Source: Bacillus tianshenii
Lineage (GTDB): Bacteria > Bacillota > Bacilli > Bacillales > Bacillaceae_N
Direction of reading: 5' to 3'
Length of the DNA stretch: 64,000 nt
Assembly: GCA_020524525.2 (NCBI GenBank)
Contig: CP129018.1
Span: 2,050,115-2,114,114 of the forward strand
Below, one piece after another: positions 48,135-58,067 of this stretch (its first letter is position 1; each line of letters begins with the position of its first letter). The position numbers and the translations under genes are program-made. Below the pieces are notes generated by a model that did not search any database, was not told the origin of the DNA, and saw only the letters and a program-made list of their open reading frames with translations.

Positions 48135-48366
48135 GTTACATCCTTCTTTCTGTCGTTCATTGTTGAAATCCATATTAAGTCTATCAAAGGGAAGAAAATT
48201 GTCAAAAGAAAGTGCTTCTGGAGAAATGGTAGAGTTTTAACAAAGCAAAATAATATTTTCACAAGAATCAACAGAGTATTAAACGCAGATTTTCTTTGAT
48301 TCTTTTCCCAATCGTTTATATAATAAAACGTGTAGTAATAAAGAGAAAAGAAAGAGGGGGACTAAC

Positions 48367-48741
48367 ATGTATGCAATTTTAATTGCAGTTGCTGCAATTG
48401 CTGTATATATCCTTATCACACAGCTTAACCAGAAACGTTACCTCAAAACCTTATCAGAGGAAGAGTTCAAAGAAGGTTACCGTAAAGCACAGCTAATCGA
48501 TGTGCGCGAACCAGATGAGTATAACAATGGTCACATTCTTGGTGCCCGTAATATTCCGCTTACTCAATTACGTGCACGTCGTCAAGAAATTCGTACGGAC
48601 AAGCCTGTGTATCTCTATTGCCAAAGCGGCATGCGCAGTGCACGTGCAGCAGGTATTGTAAAAAAATTAGGCTGCAATGATATCAGCCATTTAAAAGGCG
48701 GCTTCAAGAAGTGGAGCGGCCGTGTTAAGCATAATAATTAA
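48367..48741 (+). CDS. yqhL: Rhodanese-like domain protein (YqhL)
   Basis: A 124-aa membrane-anchored rhodanese. An N-terminal helix (residues 2-18) is followed by a single rhodanese domain with LIDVREPDEYNNGH and the active loop YCQSGMRSA, whose cysteine would carry the persulfide. The physiological sulfur acceptor is unknown. AGAGGGGG precedes ATG 48367. It is convergent with gcvPB. Confidence 0.92.
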   Translation: MYAILIAVAAIAVYILITQLNQKRYLKTLSEEEFKEGYRKAQLIDVREPDEYNNGHILGARNIPLTQLRARRQEIRTDKPVYLYCQSGMRSARAAGIVKKLGCNDISHLKGGFKKWSGRVKHNN

Positions 48742-48771
48742 AAAAGGGAACCGCAATGGGTTCCCTTTTTT
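48741..48771. terminator. Terminator between yqhL and gcvPB
   Basis: AAAAAGGGAACC-gcaat-GGGTTCCCTTTTTT directly after yqhL, symmetrical enough to also serve the convergent gcv operon. Confidence 0.88.
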
Positions 48772-48796
48772 CACCACGAAAATACGAACATATGTT

Positions 48797-50254
48797 TTAC
48801 TTTTGATAGCGAAGTACAGGTTTTCTCGCTGCTGTTACTTCATCTAAGCGGCTGACAACTGTTGTATGTGGTGCTTCTTGAACAATTTCAGGTGTTTCTT
48901 CTGCTTCTTTCGCGATTTGGATCATCACGTCAATGAATTCATCAAGCGTTTCTTTAGCTTCTGTTTCAGTCGGTTCAATCATCATGCATTCCTCGACATT
49001 CAGCGGGAAGTAGATTGTAGGCGGATGGAAACCGAAATCTAACAGACGCTTCGCAATATCAAGCGTACGGACACCAAGCTTTTTCTGACGCTTCCCAGAG
49101 ATAACAAATTCATGCTTACAATGCTGGTTGTATGGAAGCTCATAATATTTTGCAAGACGACGCATCATATAGTTTGCATTTAACACGGCATATTCAGAAA
49201 CTTGCTTTAACCCGTCTGGTCCCATTGTCCGGATATACGTATAAGCACGGACATTGATGCCGAAGTTTCCGTAATATGGTTTCACACGGCCAATTGATTG
49301 CGGACGGTCGGTATCAAAGCGGTAGACGTCACCTTCTTTTACGAGCACAGGCTTTGGTAAATAAGGTGCCAGCTCACTTGTAACCCCTACAGGACCTGAG
49401 CCTGGGCCACCGCCGCCATGAGGGCCTGTAAACGTCTTATGAAGGTTCAAGTGAACCACATCAAAGCCCATATCTCCAGGGCGGGCTTTCGCAAGAACGG
49501 CATTTAGGTTTGCTCCGTCATAATAAAGCTTTCCGCCTGCTTCATGAACAATTTGTGCCATTTCTAAAATATGCTCTTCAAATAAGCCAAGTGTATTCGG
49601 ATTTGTCAGCATTAAGGCAGCGGTATCTTCTCCAACAACACGCTTCAAATCCTCTAAATCCACAAGGCCATTTTCATCTGATTTTACCGTTACAGATTCA
49701 AAGCCTGCCACTGTTGCGGAAGCAGGGTTCGTCCCGTGTGCTGAATCTGGCACAATTACTTTCGTCCGGTTAAAGTCCCCATTTGCTTCATGATAAGCAC
49801 GGATTAACATTAACCCCGTCCATTCACCGTGAGCGCCTGCGGCCGGCTGTAACGTAACTTCATCCATTCCTGTAATTTCTGCAAGTGATGTTTGCAGCTC
49901 ATACATTAATTCAAGCGCACCTTGCACTGTACTTTCATCCTGCTCTGGGTGAAGATGAGCGAAACCTTTCAAGCGAATGACATCTTCATTTACTTTCGGG
50001 TTATACTTCATCGTACAAGAACCTAACGGATAAAAACCAGAATCAACACCATGGTTACGCTGTGACAATGCTGTATAATGACGCATTAATTGCAGCTCTG
50101 ACACTTCAGGAAGCTCTGCAGGCTCTTGGCGGATATACTCTTCTGGAACAAGTGAAGACAAATCAACTTCAGGAACATCACATTCAGGCAAGCTTGATGC
50201 ATTTCGTCCTGGTGTGCTTCGTTCGAAAATGAGTTTTTCTTCTTGTTTATTCAT
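48797..50254 (-). CDS. gcvPB: Glycine dehydrogenase (decarboxylating) subunit 2
   Basis: The PLP-binding half of glycine cleavage P protein. It is 485 aa, with the cofactor lysine in [16 protein letters not shown] and the glycine-rich loop after it. GGGGGATAAC precedes ATG 50254, which overlaps the gcvPA stop by 8 bases, consistent with coupled production of the alpha2beta2 enzyme. It is the last gene of gcvT-gcvPA-gcvPB. Confidence 0.97.
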   Translation of the reverse strand: MNKQEEKLIFERSTPGRNASSLPECDVPEVDLSSLVPEEYIRQEPAELPEVSELQLMRHYTALSQRNHGVDSGFYPLGSCTMKYNPKVNEDVIRLKGFAHLHPEQDESTVQGALELMYELQTSLAEITGMDEVTLQPAAGAHGEWTGLMLIRAYHEANGDFNRTKVIVPDSAHGTNPASATVAGFESVTVKSDENGLVDLEDLKRVVGEDTAALMLTNPNTLGLFEEHILEMAQIVHEAGGKLYYDGANLNAVLAKARPGDMGFDVVHLNLHKTFTGPHGGGGPGSGPVGVTSELAPYLPKPVLVKEGDVYRFDTDRPQSIGRVKPYYGNFGINVRAYTYIRTMGPDGLKQVSEYAVLNANYMMRRLAKYYELPYNQHCKHEFVISGKRQKKLGVRTLDIAKRLLDFGFHPPTIYFPLNVEECMMIEPTETEAKETLDEFIDVMIQIAKEAEETPEIVQEAPHTTVVSRLDEVTAARKPVLRYQK

Positions 50255-51593
50255 TGTTATCCCCCAATTCCTTTACGAACGTGTCGATTTCTTCTTTCGT
50301 ACGCATTTCTGTCACTGCCACAAGCATATAGTGGTCATACTTTGTATCGATTCGGCCTAAGTTGTAGCCTCCGATGATTCCTTTTGAAAGTAAGCGCTCG
50401 TTCACTTTTGCAGCAGGCTCACTGCACTCAACAACAAATTCATTAAACATCGGTCCTTCAAATGCAACCTTAAATCCTTTTTCTTTAAATACTTTTACGG
50501 CATAATGTGCTTTACGGATATTTTGCATTGCCATTTCTTTTAAGCCTTCCTTACCAATTGCACTCATCGCAACCGAGGAAGCAAGGGCATTCAATGCTTG
50601 GTTTGAACAAATGTTTGAAGTCGCTTTATCACGGCGAATATGCTGTTCACGTGCTTGAAGTGTCAAGACAAAGCCACGTCGACCTTCTTCATCCTTCGTT
50701 TGCCCGACAAGGCGGCCTGGTACTTTACGCATTAATTTCTTTGTTGTCGCAAAATAACCACAGTGCGGACCGCCATACTGTGCTGGGATGCCGAATACTT
50801 GTGTATCACCAACAACAATATCAGCTCCAAATTCACCCGGTGGCGTCAATAATCCAAGTGCAAGCGGATTACTAGATACGACAAACATTGCTTTTTCGCT
50901 ATGAATAATCTCTTCGATTTCTTTTAACGGCTCAATACGGCCAAAGAAGTTTGGATACTGAACAACCATGCAGGCAATTTCATTCGACATTTTTGCTTTG
51001 AAGTCTTCTAGGTCTGTAACCCCGTCTGTTGAGCCTACTTCAATGACTTCAAGGTGTTGTCCTTTTGCATAGGTATACAATACTTCACGAGCCATCGGAT
51101 GAACGGTTTCAGAAACAAGGATTTTCTTCTTGCGCGTTTGGCCGGCACTTAACATCGCCGCTTCCGCTAACGCTGTACCACCGTCATACATGGAAGAGTT
51201 CGCAACATCCATACCCGTCAGTTCACTAATCATCGTTTGGAATTCAAAGATAGCTTGCAACTCACCTTGAGAAATCTCAGGCTGGTATGGCGTGTATGCT
51301 GTATAAAATTCAGAACGTGAAATGACATGGTCCACGACAGATGGGATGTAATGGTCGTAAACCCCTGCGCCAAGAAAAGAGACATAATCCTTTGTATTAA
51401 TGTTTTTATCTGCAAGCGCTGATAGTTCTTTCATTAAATCCGGCTCTTTCGCCGCTTCTTTAATGTTTAACTCACCTGTAAACCGAACCTTCTCTGGAAT
51501 ATCTGCAAACAATTCATCAATCGAATCGACGCCGATTTCCGCGAGCATTTGCTTCTTATCTTCTTCTGTCATCGGTAAATAACGATGATTCAT
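50247..51593 (-). CDS. gcvPA: Glycine dehydrogenase (decarboxylating) subunit 1
   Basis: The partner subunit of the P protein. It is 448 aa from ATG 51593 ([13 protein letters not shown]), which gives 8-base spacing from GGGGG; the preceding ATG (51596) is also possible. Conserved [17 protein letters not shown] and [18 protein letters not shown] mark the family. It lies 24 bases after gcvT. Confidence 0.96.
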   Translation of the reverse strand: MNHRYLPMTEEDKKQMLAEIGVDSIDELFADIPEKVRFTGELNIKEAAKEPDLMKELSALADKNINTKDYVSFLGAGVYDHYIPSVVDHVISRSEFYTAYTPYQPEISQGELQAIFEFQTMISELTGMDVANSSMYDGGTALAEAAMLSAGQTRKKKILVSETVHPMAREVLYTYAKGQHLEVIEVGSTDGVTDLEDFKAKMSNEIACMVVQYPNFFGRIEPLKEIEEIIHSEKAMFVVSSNPLALGLLTPPGEFGADIVVGDTQVFGIPAQYGGPHCGYFATTKKLMRKVPGRLVGQTKDEEGRRGFVLTLQAREQHIRRDKATSNICSNQALNALASSVAMSAIGKEGLKEMAMQNIRKAHYAVKVFKEKGFKVAFEGPMFNEFVVECSEPAAKVNERLLSKGIIGGYNLGRIDTKYDHYMLVAVTEMRTKEEIDTFVKELGDNNE

Positions 51594-51617
51594 CATACTT
51601 TCCCCCTTTAGCAATTC

Positions 51618-52712
51618 CTAACCGCGTTTATAAAAAGGTGTTTTAACAACCTTTGCTTTTAACCGTTTTTTACGAATTTGTACTTCTACTTCTGTATCTA
51701 ATTCTGTAAATGCAATATCAAGCAACGCTAGACCTACATTCTTCTTAAGTGTTGGCGATTGTGTACCAGTGGTCACATGACCAATCACTCGTTCACCCGA
51801 ATACACTTCATAACCTGTACGCGGAATGCCGCGTTCTACCATTTCAATCCCGACAAGCTTACGTTCTGCACCTTCTTCTTTCTGTTTCTTAAGTGCTTCT
51901 TTGCCGATAAAGTCTTCTTCTTTGTCTACCTTTACCGCAAAACCGATCCCTGCTTCAATTGGTGTAATATCCTTCGTTAATTCCTGTCCGTACAACGCAA
52001 GGCGTGCTTCAAAGCGAAGCGTATCACGAGCACCAAGCCCGATCGGCTTCACACCAACCTCTGAACCTGCATCTAAAATTGCTTCCCAAAGCTTTGGTGC
52101 GTCACCTGATGGGCAATAAATTTCAAAGCCATCTTCCCCTGTGTAGCCTGTACGGGAAACAAGTGCTTTCTCTCCTTGAATATCTACATCATCAGTGAAA
52201 CCAAAGAAACCAATTTCCGAAAGATCCGTCTCAGTTATCTTCTGTAATACCTTCTCTGCCTGAGGGCCTTGAAGAGCTAGCTGTGCAATTGAGTCCGAGA
52301 CATTCTCAATCGATACAGCCCCTTCCTCATGTTCCTTCAGCCAATTAAAATCCTTTTCGATATTCGCTGCGTTAACAACGAGCAAGTAATCCTGTTCACT
52401 TTTCTTGTAGACAAGCAAGTCATCAACCGTACCGCCGTCCTCATAGCACATTGCTGTATACATCGCCTTATTCGCTTTCAGGAGGGACAAATCATTCGTA
52501 AGCATCTTCTGCAAAAACTTTTCGCTGCCCTCACCCTTTACTTCAATTTCTCCCATATGCGATACATCGAACAAGCCTGCATTTGTTCGTACAGCCTCAT
52601 GCTCATCCTTAATGCCCGAAAACTGAACCGGGAGCTCCCAACCTCCAAAATCAATCAACTTCCCAGCATCCTTGTATGTATCATACAATGGTGTCCGCTT
52701 TAATGAATTCAT
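51618..52712 (-). CDS. gcvT: Aminomethyltransferase (glycine cleavage T protein)
   Basis: Releases ammonia from the aminomethyl-lipoyl H protein and makes methylene-tetrahydrofolate. It is 364 aa from ATG 52712 ([13 protein letters not shown]) behind GAGGGAGGA. The long open frame upstream to 52937 is the riboswitch terminator read as protein. Signatures are [13 protein letters not shown], the folate-binding region and [11 protein letters not shown]. It is the first gene of the operon under glycine riboswitch control; gcvH is not in the window. Confidence 0.97.
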   Translation of the reverse strand: MNSLKRTPLYDTYKDAGKLIDFGGWELPVQFSGIKDEHEAVRTNAGLFDVSHMGEIEVKGEGSEKFLQKMLTNDLSLLKANKAMYTAMCYEDGGTVDDLLVYKKSEQDYLLVVNAANIEKDFNWLKEHEEGAVSIENVSDSIAQLALQGPQAEKVLQKITETDLSEIGFFGFTDDVDIQGEKALVSRTGYTGEDGFEIYCPSGDAPKLWEAILDAGSEVGVKPIGLGARDTLRFEARLALYGQELTKDITPIEAGIGFAVKVDKEEDFIGKEALKKQKEEGAERKLVGIEMVERGIPRTGYEVYSGERVIGHVTTGTQSPTLKKNVGLALLDIAFTELDTEVEVQIRKKRLKAKVVKTPFYKRG

Positions 52713-52832
52713 GAACATTCCTCCCTCATAAGGTAAAGATCGTTCGTCTATTCTATTAAAACAAGAAATAGATGAACATTTCAATAAGAAATTAGTAGAA
52801 ATAACGAAAAACGGTGGCGAGATGCTTTCTCC

Positions 52833-53060
52833 AAAAAAAAAGGACAGAGAAACCCCTTTTAAACATGCGGGTTTCTCTGTCCTTGCACCTGAAAGTTTCT
52901 CACTCTTGTTGGAGTGATTACCCCTTTGGTGGTTCACACTGCTTGAACGCTCTCCAGAGTTGCGTCAAACAAGGGTCTTTTTGCCTGAGAGATTCACGAA
53001 AGTGTTCGCTTGCTCCTTCGGCGCCGCTTTTCTATTAAAAACAGTCTCTCCCCTTGCTAT
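52833..53060 (-). ncRNA. Tandem glycine riboswitch with terminator
   Basis: On the reverse strand, the first aptamer opens GGGGAGAGACTG (to 53057) and has GCGCCGAAGGAGCAAGC and TCTCAGGCAAAAAGACC. The second has GACGCAACTCTGGAGAGCG, ACCACCAAAGGGG and TTTCAGGTGCAAGGACAGAG, the hallmark conserved blocks of the gcvT-type element. Aptamer 2 ends in a stem GGACAGAGAAACC / GGTTTCTCTGTCC followed by nine T (52833-52882). Glycine binding would open this terminator and turn on gcvT-gcvPA-gcvPB. Confidence 0.95.
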
Positions 53061-53274
53061 CATTCGCTCATATAAGATTAGTTTCTTACATTGTGGTAAT
53101 TGTTGGACCGTTACGTGATAAAAACGACACGACTTGTACATAATAAATATAAACTTCTATTATTTATCCTACACGATCTATATTTGAACGGCAATATGCA
53201 ATTTTCAAAATATTGTTCGTGATTTGCTTATTTTAAGACATTAATGAAGCTTTCAGAAGGTGGGTTTCTTAACG

Positions 53275-54918
53275 ATGAACGTACCGATTCGATTCGACAC
53301 AGCTTGGCAGGAACAATTCTTACAGAAAGTGAACCATGACGGCCCATGGAGTTCACCTGCTCTCTATCAGCTAGCTTATGAAGTTGGCAATCACCTACTT
53401 GTCCATTCCTTTCACGGCTTAATTGCACCATCCTTTTTACCGCAGCTTACCCCTCTGCCGCATCAGCTCGAAACAGCCGAAACAGTAATCGAGCAAATGA
53501 ACGGCAAAGCAATCCTTGCTGATGAGGTTGGACTTGGGAAAACGATCGAAGCAGGACTAATTTTAAAAGAATATATGATTCGAGGACTTGTTAAGCGAGC
53601 TCTTATTCTCGTGCCTGCTTCACTTGTATCACAGTGGACAATCGAATTAAATACAAAATTTTATATCCCGGCCGTTTCTCAGAGAAAAACGTATGTATGG
53701 GAACAATGTGATGTCATTGTTTCTTCTATTGATACTGCAAAGCGTGCTCCTCATCGGGATATTATTTTAAATCAAAATTATGATCTCATTATTATTGATG
53801 AAGCACACAAACTTAAAAATCATAAAACAAAAAACTATGAATTCGTTCAGCAGCTTAAGAAAAAATATTGCTTGCTTCTAACCGCAACACCCGTCCAAAA
53901 CCGAATTGAAGAAATCTTTAACCTTGTGTCGTTATTGAAGCCAGGATATCTCGGTTCAATTGATGAATTTAATCAAAATTTCTCCGCGAAAGAACGAAGC
54001 CTACAAGGGGATGAACGCCTTAAAGCTCTTGTCAATCAAGTAATGGTGCGAAACCGCAGGAAAGATACAAAGATGGATTGGCCAAAACGGATTGTCGAAA
54101 CCGTTCCAGTAGAGTTCAGTCCTGAAGAACAAAAGCTATATGACATGATTACAGAGACACGCAAGCATGGAGGATTTACCCTTCTTACCTTACAGCGAGA
54201 AGTATGCTCAAGCCGTGAAGCTGCCTATATGACATTAAAGCAAATGTACGAAAAGGACCCGCTTCCATTTTATGAAACATTGTTTGAACAGATTAATAAA
54301 ATTGAAGCACATGCAAAGGCAAAAAAAGCGCTAGAGATTGTGCAAAAAATCGGTGATAAAGTTATTATTTTCACTGAATACCGAGCCACACAAATGTATT
54401 TACAGTGGTACCTTGCTCAGCATGGTATCTCATCTGTTCCGTTTCGCGGCGGCTTTAAACGAAGCAAAAAAGACTGGATGCGCGAGCTGTTTCGCAATCA
54501 TGCACAAGTACTCATCGCAACTGAGGCTGGCGGCGAAGGGATTAACCTGCAATTTTGTAACCATATTATTAACTATGACCTGCCGTGGAACCCAATGCGT
54601 GTAGAGCAGCGAATTGGTCGAATTCACCGTTTAGGACAAGAACGAGATGTGCACATTTATAATTTTTCGATCAAGAACACAGTGGAAGAACATATCTTGA
54701 CGCTGTTATATGAGAAAATTAATTTGTTCGAACGTGTCATTGGAGAATTAGATGAAATTTTAACACGGCTTGATTTCCAGCAAGGGTTGGAAAAGCATAT
54801 TGAAGAGATTGTGACACAATCAACCTCCGAAGGTGAAATAAAAATTAAAATGGATAACCTAACATCTTATTTGAAATTCGGTGAACACCTTTCAGCACCG
54901 CATGAAGCAAGCCAATAA
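53275..54918 (+). CDS. yqhH: SNF2-family DEAD/DEAH helicase (YqhH)
   Basis: A SWI2/SNF2-type ATPase of 547 aa. Helicase motifs in order: ADEVGLGKTIEA (I), VPASLVSQW (Ia), DEAH (II), LLLTATPVQN (III), IIFTEYRATQMYLQ (IV), ATEAGGEGINLQ (V), RIGRIHRLGQ (VI). No extra nuclease or SWIM domain. The start is ATG 53275 (MNVPIRFD); the GTG at 53260 is possible. The substrate is unknown. It is followed 15 bases later by yqhG. The gene is divergent from the gcv operon, as in B. subtilis. Confidence 0.92.
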   Translation: MNVPIRFDTAWQEQFLQKVNHDGPWSSPALYQLAYEVGNHLLVHSFHGLIAPSFLPQLTPLPHQLETAETVIEQMNGKAILADEVGLGKTIEAGLILKEYMIRGLVKRALILVPASLVSQWTIELNTKFYIPAVSQRKTYVWEQCDVIVSSIDTAKRAPHRDIILNQNYDLIIIDEAHKLKNHKTKNYEFVQQLKKKYCLLLTATPVQNRIEEIFNLVSLLKPGYLGSIDEFNQNFSAKERSLQGDERLKALVNQVMVRNRRKDTKMDWPKRIVETVPVEFSPEEQKLYDMITETRKHGGFTLLTLQREVCSSREAAYMTLKQMYEKDPLPFYETLFEQINKIEAHAKAKKALEIVQKIGDKVIIFTEYRATQMYLQWYLAQHGISSVPFRGGFKRSKKDWMRELFRNHAQVLIATEAGGEGINLQFCNHIINYDLPWNPMRVEQRIGRIHRLGQERDVHIYNFSIKNTVEEHILTLLYEKINLFERVIGELDEILTRLDFQQGLEKHIEEIVTQSTSEGEIKIKMDNLTSYLKFGEHLSAPHEASQ

Positions 54919-54933
54919 CAGGAGGAATATTTC

Positions 54934-55725
54934 ATGCAGCAACGTGATATACACCATTTCTTACTCCGTTATTTCGAAGGAACAAATTGTCAAATACTGA
55001 ACCAAACAGCCGGTTCACTTGCCGTACAGCTAACCATTGAAATGGATAAGCAGCTGATGAACCGTCCTTTCTACTGGCATTACCTTGAAAAAACAGGCGG
55101 AACCCCAAACCCAATGCGGGTAGCATTCGTTACCGATCCTGACCAAGCTGGTGAACAAAAAGGGGAGCATGTTCACTTTGGTTCCCCACGCCTCCATCAA
55201 ATCTTTCGCTCTGTAAACACGATGGGCGGACACATTCGTCTATATGAAGAAGCAAAGTCAAACCAAGGCACTTCTCCTCTTCATCCATGGCTCGGTATGA
55301 ATGTCCGCATTTCCTATCAGTCGAACCGACGAAAAGAAGAACTACTTTCAATTGGACTCAACCTAATCCATGGAGCAGTTTGCTTAAAGTTCCATGACGT
55401 ATTACAGGAGCGGTCAATGACACCTGTACTGCCTGATTACTGCTTCACTCTCTCACCGCTTATTACACTTGAAAGCGGGATAAAGCGAATTGAGCGTTAC
55501 ATTGAAGAGCATATTAACACGCAATCGTTTGAATGGGCGGAGGAAGCAATCGGATTCATGAATGAAGGCATTTCCCTGCTTGAAACATTCTATGAGGCAG
55601 TTGATGAAAAGCCGGAATGCTACTACACAGAGAAGGAATCTATTCGCGAGCTCTACGAACCAAATATTCATGTCGAGGTTGTAAATGGTGGATTATTTTA
55701 CTTGCATCCACAGTTCACAAAATAA
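54934..55725 (+). CDS. yqhG: YqhG family protein
   Basis: A 263-aa soluble protein of unknown function, found paired with YqhH in Bacillus. I see no membrane span or catalytic motif; the C-terminal part is acidic and helical. AGGAGGAA lies 9 bases before ATG 54934. Close spacing to yqhH suggests co-transcription and perhaps a shared task. Confidence 0.88.
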   Translation: MQQRDIHHFLLRYFEGTNCQILNQTAGSLAVQLTIEMDKQLMNRPFYWHYLEKTGGTPNPMRVAFVTDPDQAGEQKGEHVHFGSPRLHQIFRSVNTMGGHIRLYEEAKSNQGTSPLHPWLGMNVRISYQSNRRKEELLSIGLNLIHGAVCLKFHDVLQERSMTPVLPDYCFTLSPLITLESGIKRIERYIEEHINTQSFEWAEEAIGFMNEGISLLETFYEAVDEKPECYYTEKESIRELYEPNIHVEVVNGGLFYLHPQFTK

Positions 55726-55767
55726 GGAAAGAGGCTGACTTAAGTCAGCCTCTTTCCTTATTTTTTC
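55725..55767. terminator. Bidirectional terminator between yqhG and yqzE
   Basis: GGAAAGAGGCTGAC-ttaa-GTCAGCCTCTTTCC with A/T-rich flanks, between convergent genes and overlapping the yqzE stop. Confidence 0.88.
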
Positions 55768-55946
55768 TTCCTTCTGTTATGAAAGAACATTGCCAGTGCA
55801 AAAGGGATGACACCAAACCACCTGTTCAATGCAGGAGGTTGACTTTCAAGCCGTTCTTGCTTGATCCGTTGGCGCTCTTCTTTCGGTTGGTCCATATAAC
55901 TGACGATTTGCTGTGTGACAAACTTAACATAATCATTTGTCGACAT
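55758..55946 (-). CDS. yqzE: YqzE family small protein
   Basis: A 62-aa protein: a charged helical N-terminus (STNDYVKFVTQQIVSYMDQP) and one C-terminal hydrophobic segment (about 43-56) ending in NRRKKK, suggesting a tail-anchored membrane protein. It lies at the end of the comG region in B. subtilis too. GGTGGTG precedes ATG 55946. The function is unknown. Confidence 0.85.
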   Translation of the reverse strand: MSTNDYVKFVTQQIVSYMDQPKEERQRIKQERLESQPPALNRWFGVIPFALAMFFHNRRKKK

Positions 55947-55971
55947 ACCATTTCACCACCGTGACATTTTG

Positions 55972-56490
55972 TTACTTATTGTCTCCACGCTGGCGTTCTT
56001 TAATCACATTGACAATTTCTTTTACAATTTCCTCAATGCTTCGCCCCGTTGTATCAATAATGACCTCAGCTTCTTCATACCAGGAGCGCCGTTCACTCAT
56101 TAAGTTTTCAATGTTTGTTCGCTTTGCACCATCAAGTAGCGGTCTTGTCGTATCATTTTCAAGTCGTGTGTAGATCTCATCTAGATCACAATGCAAATAA
56201 AAAACTGTGCCGTTCTTCTTCATGAAGGCTCGATTTTGTTCTTGAATAATAATCCCGCCTCCAGTTGTAATGACCGTATCGGTCTTCGGGAGCTTCTGTA
56301 ACGCTTCGTACTCATAGCGACGAAACACCGCTTCCCCTTCTTGTGCAAAAATATCACGAATCTGTTTGCCCTTCTGCTGTTCGATCCATTGGTCTGTATC
56401 AATAACAGGAAGCTGCAGCACCTTCCCAAGCTCTGCGCCAACAGTCGTCTTGCCAGAACCCATAAACCCCGTTAAATAAATCGCCCTCAT
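55972..56490 (-). CDS. aroK: Shikimate kinase
   Basis: Phosphorylates shikimate at O3. It is 172 aa from ATG 56490 (MRAIYLTGFMGSGKTT), with P-loop GFMGSGKTT, the substrate-binding Asp/Arg in DTDQWIE and FRRYEYEAL, and TTGGGI. The frame could also open at TTG 56511 inside comGG. AGAGG precedes. It follows comGG closely and probably shares the comG message, giving a metabolic gene competence-linked read-through. Confidence 0.94.
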   Translation of the reverse strand: MRAIYLTGFMGSGKTTVGAELGKVLQLPVIDTDQWIEQQKGKQIRDIFAQEGEAVFRRYEYEALQKLPKTDTVITTGGGIIIQEQNRAFMKKNGTVFYLHCDLDEIYTRLENDTTRPLLDGAKRTNIENLMSERRSWYEEAEVIIDTTGRSIEEIVKEIVNVIKERQRGDNK

Positions 56491-56492
56491 CC

Positions 56493-56894
56493 TCACATCG
56501 CCTCTTTCCAATCAACGATTTTTTTCGTATCTGCATCATATATTAGTATAAACCCGTCCTCCTTGCTAGTGGGGAGCTTCCATCTGATTGAGACGTGGTA
56601 AACGTAATCTGATTGTTTTTCCACTTTAATCGTTGATTCACCGTTTGGGTAGGAGAAGACTTTTTCAACAGGGGCACTTACTTCAGGGGCTGATTCAAGG
56701 TAATCCAAAGTATCCGTAACAGTCATTTGGATAATGCTGTCTTTTTGAATATAACGCACCTGCTCTTCAAGCACTAACTTTTCTATTCGTGTTGCTTCAA
56801 CATAATGTAAAAAAAGGAAGGAAAGGAATAGCACTACTGCTGCAGTGAGCGGAAAAATAAAGCCATTTTCATTTGAGCGTTTTCTTCTAGCCAT
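56493..56894 (-). CDS. comGG: Competence minor pseudopilin ComGG
   Basis: A minor component of the DNA-uptake pseudopilus. About 133 aa from ATG 56894 (MARRKRSNENGFIFPL); GTG 56903 is also possible. A short basic leader ends at Gly before FIFPL, then a hydrophobic helix (about 13-31). The sequence is divergent, as usual for ComGG; the position as last comG gene supports it. It overlaps comGF. Confidence 0.85.
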   Translation of the reverse strand: MARRKRSNENGFIFPLTAAVVLFLSFLFLHYVEATRIEKLVLEEQVRYIQKDSIIQMTVTDTLDYLESAPEVSAPVEKVFSYPNGESTIKVEKQSDYVYHVSIRWKLPTSKEDGFILIYDADTKKIVDWKEAM

Positions 56895-57327
56895 AAACAT
56901 CACTTCGAAAAAGAAAAATGATATGCTTTCTTATTTGTCCATTTGTTCCTTCCACTGAAAGCTCTAATTGCTGACCAGAAAAATGATAATCTATATCTTT
57001 TACATTTTTCATTAGCACTTCATGACCAAGCCAATTCAGCCTTCGCCGCAGATTAGTGCCTTTAAGCTCATAGAGGGCAACATCACCATTTAATTGTTCT
57101 AAGTATAGCGTGTTAGCCATTTTTGAAATCGAAACGGTTCCTCGCACTTCAGCCTCTACCTGCTCAAAAAATATATTGGATTCTATTACAAATAAGCTTT
57201 CACTCACCTTATTAAATGAAATTGTTTGAAATAACAGTGGCAAGAGCGACACAATAAGGATGAAAATATAAAGAGACAACATACTTTCAATGAATGTGAA
57301 ACCATACTCGTTATTTCTTTTTCCCAT
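56887..57327 (-). CDS. comGF: Competence minor pseudopilin ComGF
   Basis: 146 aa. The prepilin site YG/FTFIESML with the expected Gly at -1 and Glu at +5 is followed by a hydrophobic helix (about 16-33) and a C-terminal beta-rich domain. AAAGGTG precedes ATG 57327. It overlaps comGE by 17 bases. Confidence 0.92.
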   Translation of the reverse strand: MGKRNNEYGFTFIESMLSLYIFILIVSLLPLLFQTISFNKVSESLFVIESNIFFEQVEAEVRGTVSISKMANTLYLEQLNGDVALYELKGTNLRRRLNWLGHEVLMKNVKDIDYHFSGQQLELSVEGTNGQIRKHIIFLFRSDVYG

Positions 57328-57643
57328 ACGTACACCTTTCTATGGTCTTTCCATTTAAATTGGTTGACTGAACGCAAATTCGCATGACACTTCCTGTTTT
57401 CCAGCCATGAATCGTAAATTCAAACCCGTTATACGTCTTTTTGTTATTTGGATTAATCCCATATTCTACGTAGTCATAGAGCGACTTTTCCAATACATAG
57501 CTTGAAGCATGTTCACTCTTTATTTCCTCATATTTCACCTGTAATGACATAACGGCAGGTGAAACCATTACAATAAAGCTCATTAATAGACCAAACGAAA
57601 TGAGCAATTCTAATAAATAAAAACCATCAGAGCTTCTTAACAT
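57311..57643 (-). CDS. comGE: Competence minor pseudopilin ComGE
   Basis: 110 aa. The prepilin site DG/FYLLELLISFG is at residues 7-17, followed by one hydrophobic helix and a short soluble domain. The ribosome site before ATG 57643 is weak (GGCGG). It overlaps comGD by 17 bases, so coupled translation is likely. Confidence 0.9.
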   Translation of the reverse strand: MLRSSDGFYLLELLISFGLLMSFIVMVSPAVMSLQVKYEEIKSEHASSYVLEKSLYDYVEYGINPNNKKTYNGFEFTIHGWKTGSVMRICVQSTNLNGKTIERCTYGKKK

Positions 57644-58067
57644 ACAACCGCCCCTTCCCTAGCAACACAATCAAATTATAATGTTCATCTCCTAACTTGA
57701 TGTACAGCGCACCTGATTTTCTTGCATTACCGCTTGGAAGAAATTTAATCATATAGCCAAGAGTTCCCCGACTAATTTCAATGTTCTCTGCATAATCACG
57801 AGTCAAAATTTTATTAGTCAGCCCTTCCTTTACAATATAACGATGTTCATAAGGCACGATGTGAATGAATACATCTGTGTTATTGTTTATTGCATATGAT
57901 TGAGCATAAAGGAAATCTCGCTGCAATTGTTCTAGGAAAAATTCGTGGCGCTTTTGTTCGAAAACGGGCTCAAAATAAATGAGGCTTACAAACGTGACAG
58001 TTGTTAATACAGACAATACAATTATCATCTCTATTAGCGTGAATCCTCGCTGTGTATTATGGAACAA
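57627..58067 (-). CDS. comGD: Competence minor pseudopilin ComGD
   Basis: 146 aa starting at TTG 58067 behind AGGAG. The prepilin site QRG/FTLIEMIIV is intact, with the hydrophobic helix to about 30 and a GspH-like C-terminal domain. It overlaps comGC by 11 bases. Confidence 0.93.
   Translation of the reverse strand: MFHNTQRGFTLIEMIIVLSVLTTVTFVSLIYFEPVFEQKRHEFFLEQLQRDFLYAQSYAINNNTDVFIHIVPYEHRYIVKEGLTNKILTRDYAENIEISRGTLGYMIKFLPSGNARKSGALYIKLGDEHYNLIVLLGKGRLYVKKL

Noticed and set aside
52713-52937. Long N-terminal extension of GcvT
   Set aside because: The added codons read through the riboswitch terminator, and the family N-terminus begins at ATG 52712 with a good ribosome site.
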